From contig OW388302.1 of NCBI GenBank assembly GCA_936450465.1, positions 57,414,459 to 57,478,458 on the forward strand: a stretch of DNA of 64,000 nt. Reading direction: 5' to 3'. The translations under genes and the position numbers were made by a program. Source of the DNA: Gibbula magus (taxonomy: Eukaryota > Mollusca > Gastropoda > Trochida > Trochidae). How positions within the stretch are numbered: position 1 is the first letter of the stretch; every line of letters begins with the position of its first letter. Shown here piece after piece: positions 1 through 12,900 of the stretch. The notes under the pieces are model-generated. The model made no database searches and was not told the DNA's origin. It worked only from the letters and a program-made list of their open reading frames with translations.

Positions 1-117
1 ACTGCTTCACTCCCACCTCCAGATGTCTTGCTGTTTGATGTCCTCTACCATTGCTGAAGTCTGAACACAAACATCCGGCACATTGAACTGGTGCCTTATT
101 GCCAGCACATCTTCTGG

Positions 118-204
118 TCTTAGAATCCCTGGAGCCGCTAATGGCTGCAATACTGCCGAAGCGGCGTTAAACAATAACTCACTCACTCACTCTTAGAATC
201 CCTG
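118..204 (+). mobile_element. 5'-truncated SINE with target duplication
   Basis: A 59-bp body at 132-190 (GAGCCGCTAATGGCTGCAAT ... GCGGCGTTAAACAATAACTC and an ACTC tail) is flanked by perfect copies of TCTTAGAATCCCTG at 118-131 and 191-204. The tail matches the full SINE at 37691-37949. Confidence 0.85.
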
Positions 205-469
205 TCCCTTCCTAAGAAACAGCTGTTGATCTCGAAAGAAGATATTTGTCTCATAGAGATGGAAAATGAGATTTTTTTCAATTCAACATCCTGAGAGAAG
301 TTACAATGAGTTGGTATCAGGTTATCCTGCTATAATTGATGACAAGTTTCTCATACAATATTGCACAGAAGGCTCTGTCAGACTGTGAACACCTCATGCT
401 GCAGGCTACATGGTGTACAGAGAAGGGCAAGAAACTTCACTAGAAGGAACTATTGTTGTAACATTGTAA

Positions 470-600
470 CACATTTCAAAGAACCTTGCAATAACACTGT
501 AACACATTTATTCAAGGAATTTTTGCAATAACACTGAAACACATTTATTCAAGGAACTTTTGCTATAACATTGTAACACATTAAAGGCATCTTGGCAATA
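470..600. repeat. ~44-bp imperfect tandem repeat
   Basis: Three to four copies holding TTGCAATAACACTGTAACAC and ATTTATTCAAGGAA. Confidence 0.8.
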
Positions 601-2259
601 ACATTGTTACACACTGTTGTTACTGGTGAATTATCAGGGTTATCACACTGCACTGTTACAACAACAAATCTGTAACTGTTGTGCAACATTGTGTTATATG
701 TAGGTGTAACAATTGACTAGGTGTTTGTTATTACAGTTTTCTTTCCTACTGTACCTGTTCTTTGATATAAGCAAATTATTGAGAGAAAAAAATATAAATA
801 TAAACTTTTATAAAATTTTCTGATGTCCTCAATAGTTTTAATGATACTTTAATTTTGTTTAGTCCTGACATTTAATAAGATTTCCACAACGTTTCAGAAC
901 ATCATCCTGCCACAATGTGGATAATATGTATAATGTATATACTTAAACATGTTTATTCACGTTAATTATAGGCCTACATGAATATAATGTGTATGAATAT
1001 ATTAATGTTTATCATACTATTATATGATTAATATGTAAAAAAGACGACATGAATATCTCCGATTTGGATAAGTAAGACATTGTTATCTATGGAAAAAATT
1101 TAAATAAAATAATGTCTGTGTGAACATAATTGAGAGATGCACACAATAATATCACTGTATACACACTCAGGGCGTCTGGCTTCTGTATATCAAGCCTTGA
1201 ATCTGCTCTTCAAAGATTTGCAGTCCGATCATCTGTCCTTGTTTGTATAACAATCTACTAACTACCTGCTCCCCTGTTATACAGCTTAATATGCTGTCTG
1301 TGTTGAAGGTTGGTCCCTATTGTGTATTTAGGGGACATATGGTGCTGTATGTGGCTAATTAACGTCTATTTAATCACCTTATTGATGTGTTTTGTTACTG
1401 ATTTGCATTTAAGATGAATTAACTGTAGACTATAGTATAGTTAGCCCTTTTCATGGAATGTGAACATATGTTTTAACTTATTGATTCACATCACATACTT
1501 GTTGATGTGCTTACTGCTTATTTTGATAAGTTGATGAATTAATATATCAGTTTGTGTACTTTTTGAAAAAACAATTTAGATTTTATCAAATTTATGACCA
1601 ATTAAAAAGCAGTAAATCTATAAATTTCTAAGAGTATATAATGTAGCTGAAAAATGTTTCTGATCAAGTGATAATAAGTATTAAATTTGGATAAATATCA
1701 GTTTTCACATGTATTACAATGACATGGATCACCATAAACAGTAGAGAAACATTGCACATTCTTATTGCAACTAACTGTATATTTTTACTTATAAACTATT
1801 CTTATAAATTATCTGTTTATAGTATCTTAACTATCTAATTAATCACTACCAGTTATGTTTGGATAATGGTTTGGATTATGGGTTAACTGGTTTGAAGTGG
1901 AGGCGATGTGTTTGCTTGATATACAACTTAATCCGCAACTGAATGTGACTAATTAATCACCATGCTGTTGTGTTTTTATACTCATTTGGATTAAGAATAG
2001 AATAATCAATAGGTACGTAAGAAAGGTAACTGGTTTCACATGTTATAAGCAGTAGAATGGTTTCTACATTACATTAATGTGTTTATACTATAAGATTCCA
2101 TCTATATCAACTGGTTTCACACATTACAAGCAACAATACATCTGCGTATTTAATTACACTATACAAAGCCCTCAGTATTATCAACTGGTTTCACATGTAA
2201 TTATCAATAGAATGTTTTTACAATACATTTACGTGTTTATACTATACAAAACTCTTCTA

Positions 2260-2343
2260 TATTATCAAGTGGTTTCACATAATTATCAACTGGTTTCACA
2301 TAATTATCAACTGGTTTCACATAATTATCAACTGGTTTCACAT
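2260..2343. repeat. 21-bp tandem repeat
   Basis: Four copies of TTATCAACTGGTTTCACATAA, three of them perfect. Related single copies lie upstream at 2105-2190. Confidence 0.9.
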
Positions 2344-3699
2344 GTAAGAAAAACAAAGATTTGTGTATAATCTAACTTTCTTTTTTGGACAAACATGGTT
2401 TCATGTGAGTTGGGTTAACACTAATCAGCTGTTGTTTAGGATACACTGGAATAACCTTTACACAAATACAGATATGTTTTATCACATATGATGATAAGAT
2501 GGTAATAATGATAAACGTCTAGTAAACAAATAAACCACACACCACTGTGTTGAACTCAAAAATATAATTTATAAGGAACAAGTGTTTTTTAAATTAATTT
2601 ATTATGTGAAAACAATTATTTTAGGAATTATATGTTTCGTAACTGACGCTTTTATTATTATTTAGAATGAAGCCGGTGTAACAGTTAGAGGCAATGCTTC
2701 AATGTTTTAATTCACAAATCATTTATACATTTTCCTCTTTCTGGTGGGAGTCCATACTTTTCTATTTATAACAGTGGACTGAGATGTGTCAAGCAGTGTG
2801 TTTATTCATAAACATTGTCTCCAAGTTAATGCTTATACATATCGCTTCTGATTCAACTTGTGATTTTCTCCTATTGACCATTTTCTTCTCTTTGACAAAA
2901 TACATCTTACAAAAACATAATTTGGCCAAAGAGTTGTGAAAGAAAATATTTATTTCATTCAGTTTTCAAAAATATATTTTGACAAAAATAAACACTCTAA
3001 GAATGATGCAGTTTCAAGTCAAGCTGGAGAGGAATATATATCTGACCTACTTTTGATGGAGTTATGAATGAGGGTGGAAACATGTTGACCATATAAGGGC
3101 ATGCTACACCTGGCGTGTGTTGACTGTATTGAACATTGCTAGGGTCGTCGTGACACAATAGATAACAGATTGTGTCAGTGCGTGAATCATTTGTGTGAAA
3201 CAATTTAGCAACCCGAAAATGTAGCTTTATTTATCATCTGTGAAGTTGTTTCTTTAAAACATTACATGAAAGTACACTGAATTTAGTCTGACATAAATTG
3301 ATTGTTTTGTTGCGTGTCAATGTAACGTGAACGAACAAATTGTGTCGTTCAATCGTGTGATCTTATCACGGATTACTGTACTGTACTGAGCTGTGTTGTT
3401 TCAAACTCGGAAAGTAGATTCAATCTCTGAATATCAAGAAATAAAATTTACTTTTACAAAATAGTGTTTTAATAAATGTAAAGATATGTTCATACAGTTT
3501 GAAGAAATATTAATCTACTAAGTATCACCACTTGAACTCTCAAGATTATCTGCCCCTCCCATGGGTTAATCCTTCTAATCCCCCTCAACCCTCTGTTCCC
3601 CCTCCCTCCCTCCCATTGGCCTCCCCCAGCTACACATGATCACTCTCTAATGTAAACAAAGCCTCAAGGCAGGAAATCAACTCTTGAGGTGAAAGGTCA

Positions 3700-3870
3700 G
3701 TAGAACTGTGATCTGATTGGCTGCTGTAAAGCAGGGTCAGTGATAGAGAGCCGTGATTGGTGGAGAGAGTGTGAGATATTGAGGCATGTGGTATATAGCA
3801 GCAGACCAGCAGGAATGTTATTGAGTAACAACGGGAGAGGGAATACACACGATATATCCTCTCTCACAGA
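3700..3870 (+). promoter_or_regulatory. Putative ZO promoter
   Basis: Two inverted CCAAT motifs (GATTGG at 3715-3720 and 3755-3760) precede a TATATA element at 3792-3797. The first coding ATG lies 130 bases further down at 3929. The spacing suits a TATA promoter with a start site near 3820-3830. There is no transcript evidence, and upstream alternative promoters are possible. Confidence 0.4.
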
Positions 3871-3897
3871 ATGATGCTGGGATATACACAGATATAA
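3871..3897 (+). other. Short upstream ORF in putative ZO 5' leader
   Basis: ATG ATG at 3871 opens an eight-codon frame that closes at TAA 3895-3897. It lies 31 bases before the proposed ZO start and in another frame. If the promoter call is right it lies in the 5' leader and could dampen translation. Confidence 0.35.
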
Positions 3898-3928
3898 CAC
3901 GGATATTGAGGATATAAAAACAGGCAGG

Positions 3929-3970
3929 ATGAAACTGAAGAGGAATATTGAGATTATTGACAACCTCAGG
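3929..3970 (+). CDS. TJP1: ZO exon 1 (start exon)
   Basis: Fourteen codons, [14 protein letters not shown], closed by the donor AGG|GTGAGA in phase 0, which fits exon 2. The ATG has A at -3. ZO N-termini are poorly conserved, so this start rests on phase, donor and the upstream promoter signals. Another first exon inside intron 1 cannot be excluded. Confidence 0.6.
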
Positions 3971-6900
3971 GTGAGATACATGTTTTTATCTCGGATTAGA
4001 AGGTTATATTTAGTGATAATGCAATGTCTTGACTTGAAGTAGCGTTGTTTTTTTTTTAACTACCTTTGACACAACTTATATCTAAATTTTAGATCATTAT
4101 CTGGAAGGTTTTATTTTTTTCTCATTCATTCATTTGTTTATTTTAAATATATATTTTCTGAATTTATACAATTAATTCTAAAAATCTTTTTAAAATAAGA
4201 TTTTCAACTCAAAATTTTCATAATTAAAGTAAATATCAAGTGCTTGATTTGAATAATTCTTATTCTTACAGTTGGTTCTCAATTTTAAGTATTTCATTTT
4301 GGCTGTTATGTTCCAGTATACAGTCTTTTTGTTATACCGACTTTACATTTGGAAAACAATTTATTTACAATCCAATCCATCTTTATTAAATAAATAATTC
4401 TTCTTGAAATAGACATTGAAATAATTTTTAACACCTATTTTCTCTTGTCTTTACTTAAACATTGAACCACATTTATTTTGTACTCATTTCTCAAATTCTC
4501 AAATATGAAGTTTTCTGTCCAAATCGTTATGAATGTAAAGAACTCCTGTAATCAATGAAGCACCAACAAACAGTGGTGATGGGTCGGTAGATTCCATCAG
4601 ACGTATCGATTGTGTGAGTGCTGGCTCTTTGATCTGACCAGATTTCACGCTCCAACAATCAATGTCTCATCAAAGTGTCGTGCTGACATCAGCGGAAAAT
4701 GTGTCGTGTCGTGTAATTCTTGTAAAACTTGCCTGTAGCACGGAAGTTTAAGGGCTTATGTTTCTGCTATAGATAATTAATATTGATGAGATACTTAATG
4801 TATTTGTTCCATCCAAGTATTGTGCTGACGTAAACAGGAAACTTCATGTCGCAGAGTTCTTGCAAATGTTACGGTTTATGTATCTCTGATGTTAATGAAT
4901 ATTTATGGAATTGCTACTCAGTTTTGTAGCCATAAATTTCTCATGGCACCATTGGAGGCTGTTGTATTCTGTATTTTTGAAGCACCTGCCCATACAGATT
5001 GTGTCTGATAATATTGTTAAATATTAAAGGTGTTAAGTAAAAAGACTAAAACATTCAAAATATCTTGTACAAATAATAAATATTCAGGATCTTCTAACAT
5101 ACCCAAATTAATAATTATTGTTTTAAGAAAGCATATCAATAAAATTTATATAAATGTTAATTTGCTTTTTGACAAATTTATGCAAAGATTTGTTAATCAT
5201 GTTAAACATTTGGTAGGAACAAATTACACCACAGATCAATACAGAGAAAGTTGCACATTTTGAAACTAATTTAGGAAATTAAGGTGTAATATTAATTAAA
5301 TTGCTTAAACAAAAGAAAGGAAGTTTCCCGCCGTGCACAGGAAGTATACAGAAGTCGAACCGTTCAGTCACGGTGGCAGACAGATTATCTGGGATTAACT
5401 TGATAATCCACTAATTGTCGTAACAACCCGGTAAGTGGCGGAATAATCCCCCCAGTGTACACAATAGGTAGTTAAAACAATGGCCGTATCACCTAGATGG
5501 GACTTATTGTTTTATACCTACCCCTATGGTGCTGGATAGTGTGTAATGTTGGGGATATAGGTATTATAGATCTAATTGTGTGGCCGGTTTGTTTTGTCTG
5601 TGATGGCGAGAAATTAGTTTTGTATTCCTATAGTTAAAGTTTCACTTTGGGAAAAATAATTTCAATTGTTACCCAAATTGTTTAGAGAGTTCCTTTGAAG
5701 ATAAAAGAAAAACACCTTGATGATTTCCCTATTTGGAAAAATTTAAATGTTTAAATCTTAAATCCAAGTGTCTCAATTGTGAGGACGAACTTCTTTGAAG
5801 GAATTTGAAGCAGTAGACAGACAAGGGTAACCAGTGTGGATGAAATTAAACTATAATGTCCCTTTAGTAGACTGTAGTAGCCATCAGAGACCGGAGCTAA
5901 CTTTGAACAGCAACCTGAGATAAATCTCGCATGTCAGGAGACAGAGGTTCCCACACTTTCATGTTAGAGAGAAACTGGACAATGTCATGACTAGTTGTCA
6001 TTGACAGAAAGATTATGTGTACCAGTGAAATATACATGGAACTGAGTTATTCATTCTTAGTATATTGTGAGCTTGAAATAACAGGGAGAATAATGAATTC
6101 AACTGAACTAAATAAAAACAAATATTTATAAGAAAGGGTTAAGTTGTAAAGTGACTTCTTAAAAATGAATAAATGAAGTACCCATTCTTTCTTTTTTCTT
6201 TCATGACAAAAAGTCGTTTGCTGAAGATTGTAGAAAGCAGAAGAATATAGAAAGTGAACAATAGCATTTCAATCATTCACCAAATTTCATGACAAAAAGT
6301 GATTTGAAAGGTGTGTAAAAATATGAATACAATATTATACAAATCAAACAGCAGTAATAACATCAAACAAAGCTAGATGTACAACTCATTCATGGACTTG
6401 CATGACTGACAGTGATTGACAGATGTAATGGAAACACACATGAAATCTACAAGTCTTATAGAGGTATATCTGCGCTGGAATGCTGTTATAGGAAATGTTA
6501 CATACCTAGATAGGGCGATACAGACATAAGATATAAATGTAGCACATACCTGGGCTGTGTGAGTCTACCTACTTACCATGTATATACACCGGCCAGGTGA
6601 TAAAGGTAATATATCTTCCCACAGGATGTGGATAGGGACGGAGACGGTCTTTCATTCTTTCATTTTCACAATTTGAAATAATTTCATTCATTCATTCAAA
6701 AATTCATTCATTCAAAAATTCATTCATTCATTCAAAAATTAAATCTATCACCCAGTTAACATTACATCACCTGTGTCAACTAAATAATCGTTACAGATGA
6801 CTGTATCTACTTTGATTGTTGTGAGTATTTGTAAGATTAAATTCATCACCTATGTAATATGTTAGCACCTGTACAAACACACTACACATTATAGCAGTAG

Positions 6901-9900
6901 AGCAGTCTGTATCATGAGAGGTAGATGTGTAGAGTGGGACCTGATCACTTAATCACCTGAGTAGAGCTTTGTCTGTTAAGAAAACTAGGGGAAGGTTCAG
7001 GAGTGTCAATCTTCATCATGTTGTTCTCCACACAGACCACTCAGTACAATGAGCACAGCTATCTTCTCTTGATGAGTTCACTGATTGCTCTTTAATATGC
7101 CTTCAACAGGTGTTAATTGAGTAGTTGGTAGATTAGGTATATTTCTTGATGATAATTAAACCATTGCAGCAAGAAGCTGTGCAGGTTTTATTTCAGCAGT
7201 CGTTGCAGCAGTTTAGAATTGAGTCATTCAAAATGAAAAAGGTACAGTATATTCAGGGCTAGGAAGTATTCAGTCATTTTGGTGACATATCATTCTCTTG
7301 CCTGCAAACATTTCTCAAGTAAGGAATCTGCTTGTGGAGATATGCCAACTTTGTGATGTTGTTGCTGGGTTTGAATGTCACTTGCAGTTCTGTAAATGTC
7401 AGGGGTAACCCTTAAGGAAAATACTGTCTGTAGACTTCTCTACACTTCCCCACAGGAGAGTATCTTCTGTACAACTTGTCAACACTTCCCCCACAGTTAA
7501 CACTCTGTGTACTTCAGCCAGGTTTCCTAGAGCTACCAGACATCTCTATGTTTCGTCATTGTCCTAATAGTGTCTCTTCTTTCTGCTCCATTCCAAGAAC
7601 TAATGTCCGTTCTAATGACTGAAATATTGTTAATACTAAATGTTAATAATAACTCACTGAGCTTAACTGTGTATCTGCGATTCCTGGAATAATTCTATTA
7701 CCGGGTATTCCCTTCCATAATGAATTGATTCTTTAAAGTTGACCATTCACATTGATTTGGTTCCAGTTGATACTGAAGTGTTAATGTGTTTTACTTTCTG
7801 GTCCTGATATGGTGTAAATTTTCTAGCTTCTCAATGTGACTTTTAGCCTTTGTTCCACATAACAGTTGTACCTGAGAAGTCAATTTGTGTTAGAAATCAC
7901 TTGACTTTGAACCAGAGGAAACTATCTGTTCACAATTCTGGAGGCTACATTGAAGTCCAGTATGCTGAGCTGCCTGCCTCTGTTTGATGTGGTGGATTAG
8001 CACCCTCTATTGTACAGCGATGTTTGTAGGATTTAACGACCTCGAACCTGAACAAAGTGTCCATGATGAAAGTACTACAGTATAATGAAGGGCTGATATA
8101 AGCTGTATATTATGATGGGGAGGTTTGATAACAATAAGCGTGTGGTACAGATAACAATGGAGATGTAATAAAGATAACAGGATAGGTGTAATATTGATAA
8201 CAATAGATGTGTAATATATCTTGCACAAGCTCTTGGTTCGGTGCTGGTTTACGACATAATCTCTGTTAATGAGGCTATGGACTGGGGAAATATGGCACTC
8301 TCACTTTGATCTCTGCTTTCAAAGTGAGGCTGAATCAAAGCGAGGCTATTATCAAAGTCAAGACTGTAACTTATCTCTTTTAATTAGGGGTGTTGATGTT
8401 ATCTTCATACTTCATACATACCTCATACCAACCCCATCAATTTGCGATACCTAGTGCATTGGCTGCTTTACAGAGTTGTCTTGCGCTTTAGAGATTGTTT
8501 TATTTCAATTCAAGAAAAAATGTGAAATTAAATATTTTGTAAGATGCCAAAAATCCAATGTCTTTTGTAATTTTAAAAACATGATACATCAGTAAACATG
8601 TCAGTACAGTCTTTTGACTGATAAGTCTCTTGTGGGTTCGCTGCTTGGTATATAAAGGATGATCACTGGTACAGGAGAATTTATTTTGGTTAACACTTTC
8701 AAGATTGTTACAAGTGTAGACTTGATCCCATGGTGTGATAACTACCAGCAAGCCTTGGGCTATAGGGGAATCCCAGATAATCTATTTATAGCGCTGAAAT
8801 TAACACTGGAGGCAAGTCAGTGGAAGCCCAAACTCATCTATTTATAAACCTGATCTTTTACAACATGTTCAGTGGATGCCTATATATCTATTTGTAGCCC
8901 TTATGAAATAGTATTTACCTGTATATCTATGTGAAGCCTGATTGGTGACCACGAAAGGGCTATTATATTGGAGACACATCCCGCCCATAGCTGGAGGGTT
9001 AAGAGTTTTTCTGACCACATGTTGAGATTGAAGTGGACAGAGGAGCTGGTCATTATCAGACGGTATCCCCTGCTGACCGGTGCAAGTGGTCAGTTATAAC
9101 CCACTGAGCACACATAATGTACATCAAGGTAGGGAGTACAGGTGATATCACATCCTCTCCCAGTGTCACATTGTGTTGTAAACACTGCACAGGTTATATA
9201 CAGGTTATATACAGGTGATTTCACTAGAAGTGTTGCAGGTAGACACTAATCAACAATGGAGAGGTGCTTCATGACACTTTTATCTACCGGTGGGTGGTAG
9301 ATCTAATTTCATGCCCTCTTGAGCAATTACTGAATAATTACAGCATGTCTTGCTGTGTGAAGTATCTAATTACTTGGCTCATATTGGTTCTTCATCAGAT
9401 GAATATCAGATAATATCTTTAGTTTTTGGGGAAATTAATTTTAACTGTCCAAAGATATCCACTTGATTTTGAAGTTGTGAAATTGAAAAGTATTAAAATG
9501 TACATTATTGGAATATTATATATCACAAACTGTTCTGATAATTTTATAATTTAAAAGAAATATCTTTACTGAACTTTTTGCAAGAGATAAGATCCACAAA
9601 CAGGTTACCACCCCCGCTTCATACTTATTCAAGTGACATCATTTTCTAAAAACTGAAGATTGAACCAAGCCAGAACCTTGTTTTTTAGAGAAGAAGATCA
9701 CAACAGACAGACAGATACTGAGAACGCGAGACGTGGCCACCTACGTAAGCTTCTTACTGTCGTGGATCTTGTGTGGGACAATCTACTTAGTAAGCTGGGT
9801 GTCTGTGGTTGTCGTAGCAACCACCTTCTGAAAGCGCCATAAATTGATATATGATATATTTTACCAGTTATGTAATTATTATGTTCTTCAGGCTTTTGAG

Positions 9901-12900
9901 AGTTTGTGTTTGAGAAACTTCAACTTTATTTAGATTTAGGAGGTAGCTAAAGGAAGAGGATTTTTCTTTCACCAAAAGAATATTCATTACCTCATTTTGT
10001 TCTGAATTCAAAACTAACCAATGTTGTTCTATAAAACTCTACAGGTTTTGATTTACATTTTCTTTGAAATTCTTTCTTAAATATTTGCAATAGTCGAATT
10101 ATAGTCATCTTGTCATCCTGGGTCCTGAAATAGAAGAAGACATTGATCCAGCTGTCATCTTCCCCTAGATAAATTATATCCTCATGTCTGAACTGTTATC
10201 TAACCAACGCTTGCTAAGCTCTTCACAACTTTATGACACTGAACTCCACACAGCATCTCACTATGATAGTGACTAGAAGGCTGTGAGATACCGGTGGATA
10301 TTCTATAAGTGATAACAGGGGCCTGGTGTTTATTCAATAAGTGATAAGAGCCTCTGTTGAATGATACCCCAATCAGTTTGAGATAGTCTTGCTTTTACAC
10401 CTCTTTGATGAAGAGTTACATCTGCATTATCAGCTAGAGTTATCTCCTCCTTGTCTCTCAGACACAACACTGGGTTAGTGTGAGATAACAGTCTTAATTC
10501 CTTACATAAAGAACAAAGCATGAGATAACAGTTGTAATTCCCTCCAAAACTTCAGATAACAGGTATGGTTCCCTCTGTGCTATACATAGGACTTTGGTGT
10601 GGACTATTTTTCATTTTATTATACTGGATTCTGGTATGCGAGTTTTACCATCCATATTTATTATCATTGACTCTATGAAACAAACAAATCCAGCAAGTTT
10701 ATTGGTTGTTAACTTTTGTCCTTATCAGATAAGAATTCTGATCATTGAGAACTACAACACTATGCTGATCAAGTTATAGAAGTTTTACAACACTAGTTGG
10801 GCTTATGTAGCTTAAAAGTCAACAGAACCAGGGTTGTTCAAGACAGGCCGTTACGTCATTGTATTTTTACAACACTTGTTTATACGCGACCAATAAACAT
10901 TGTTATCTGTTGTAGGAAGTCAGCTATAGATATATGTATATAGCTAGTTTGATAAAGATATTTATATTGTGAATGTTGATAGATATATTCATAGAAACAA
11001 AGAGAATGTTGATGATCCATGGGGAGATAGAAAGAGATAGAAGTTTATGGGATGTTTGTGTATTATACAAGGGTAGATAGAGAATTCCATTGTTTGTGGA
11101 CTCTCTTGACCCAGTACCTGTCGATGTGGACACACAGACGGGGTAACCTCCAAGTAGGTATATATATATATATATATCAGGGTATAAACACGCAGGAATG
11201 TTATTCACTTCTCTTCCGTCACCCAGCGTAGGAGTATATGTACTTACAGTATGGGGGCTTCCCAAGACAAGGGGGTATGCATTTCTGCTCTTTGATTCTT
11301 ATACTAAGACTTTACAAGACAAGGTGATTTGCATTTCTTATTTTAAAGACTGAAAGACATTTTTATGTATTTTTATTTCACATATCAGTATAATTATAAG
11401 TGTATCCTTGGTCCATATGAAATTTACTTGTCAAATTTTCAAAGAAGAGGTGATTTCAAAAGTTGATTTTATTTCAGATTTTAATATTAATTTCCTATTT
11501 GCTATTTGTTTTCCAGTTATCCTGCAGTACTTTCCTTGGTCTATATTTCAGATTTGTTTGGATTTCCCACTGTTGACAGCTGCTGTGTACTAAGATTACT
11601 GATTGGATTTATTCCTTGTACTTATTTGTGTTTATTTCTTGCAGAGCGGAGATAACGTTATCTGGGAAACACATCGAGTTGGTCTCACGAAGGTCAGTAG
11701 CCTGCTCACTTACTCTTTATTGTTCTAACTAGTTAGATACATAAGAACAGGAAGATTTTCTTGATAACACCTTCTTTAATGTGAGAATACACAACGTTTT
11801 GGAGTATATGCTCATTCCTTCATCAGTTGGAATGTGAAGGAGTACTCCAAAATGTTGTGTATTCTCTGTGCAGGAAGTCTGCTGGTAGAAGTCCAACATG
11901 AAAGTTCAGCGGTTTGGCAGAAAGCTTGAAATGTGTTTCAAGCAATTGACTGCAGGTTCAACTCCATGTAATTTGGACTGTCTGTACTAGACTGACTAGT
12001 CTGTATTCATGTGTTGTGGGATTAGATTACACCTCAATCTTGAATACTCAAAACCTTTCTGTCCTTCCTGAAGACATTATTGGATTACCTGCACTTCAAA
12101 CGGTAGTGATTTGCTTTTATTTCAGGACCTAAACTAGCATTAACAATATAAGAAATCATGAAACTTAGTTCAGCAGTAGTTCAAATCGTCCTTCCTCTCC
12201 TCTGTAATCTCTCTCTGCATCTGTAAAAGCAGTTTGCTCAGACTCCTAATCTCCACATCATTATATCTCACCCTCAGGTACCAGTTTTCGGGTTTGGTAT
12301 CGCAGTGAGCGGCGGAGCTGACAGTCCTCATTTCGCTAACGGCGACCCCTCCATCGCCATCTCTGATGTTTTGAAGGCAGGACCTGCCGAAGGACGTCTC
12401 CAGGTGAATGATCGCATCATCTCCGTCAACAGTGTATCTCTGGAGAATGTTGACCATGCGACCGCCATCTCCGTATTGAGAGACAGCGGCAATGCTGTTA
12501 ACCTCGTTGTACGAAGACGTATTGTTCTGCCCACGGGGCTCGACACGGAGACCCCGCCCCTCAAGGTCACACTCAGTCGCAAAAACAAGAAAGATGGTGC
12601 GTGCTTTCACTATTTTGTAAATATTTTGAAACTATAGCAGCTATTGTAAAGGAATATGATACTCTGTTTGGATTTAAGCTTTAATTTTGTGCTGAAAAGC
12701 AGGAAATTATTCTCTTCTAATAAATGATAAATAAAAACATTTAAATCACATGAACAAGAATATGACTTAATGTCAGAATATCTCTTCCTATCAACATTAG
12801 TTTATCTTCCAAATTATTATTTACATTTGATATAATAATGAAATAATCTCATTGTTTGATATTTGATTTGCTATTTCAGATTTCGGGATAGTTTTAGGAT

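Larger units (their letters stand above)
205..3699. other. Region upstream of ZO
   Basis: AT-rich with no gene recognised. It has a ~44-bp repeat (470-600, units with TTGCAATAACACTGTAACAC), a 21-bp repeat (2260-2343) and a pyrimidine-rich tract at 3550-3630. Everything before 118 is unassigned. Confidence 0.6.

Noticed and set aside
9660..9842. 60-codon frame in ZO intron 1 with a possible donor CTAC|GTAAGC
   Set aside because: Considered as an alternative first exon, but it has no acceptor, promoter or similarity, and exon 1 at 3929 already fits.
12170..12610. Minus-strand open frame of 146 codons
   Set aside because: Exact antisense shadow of the PDZ1 exon; the + strand matches ZO.
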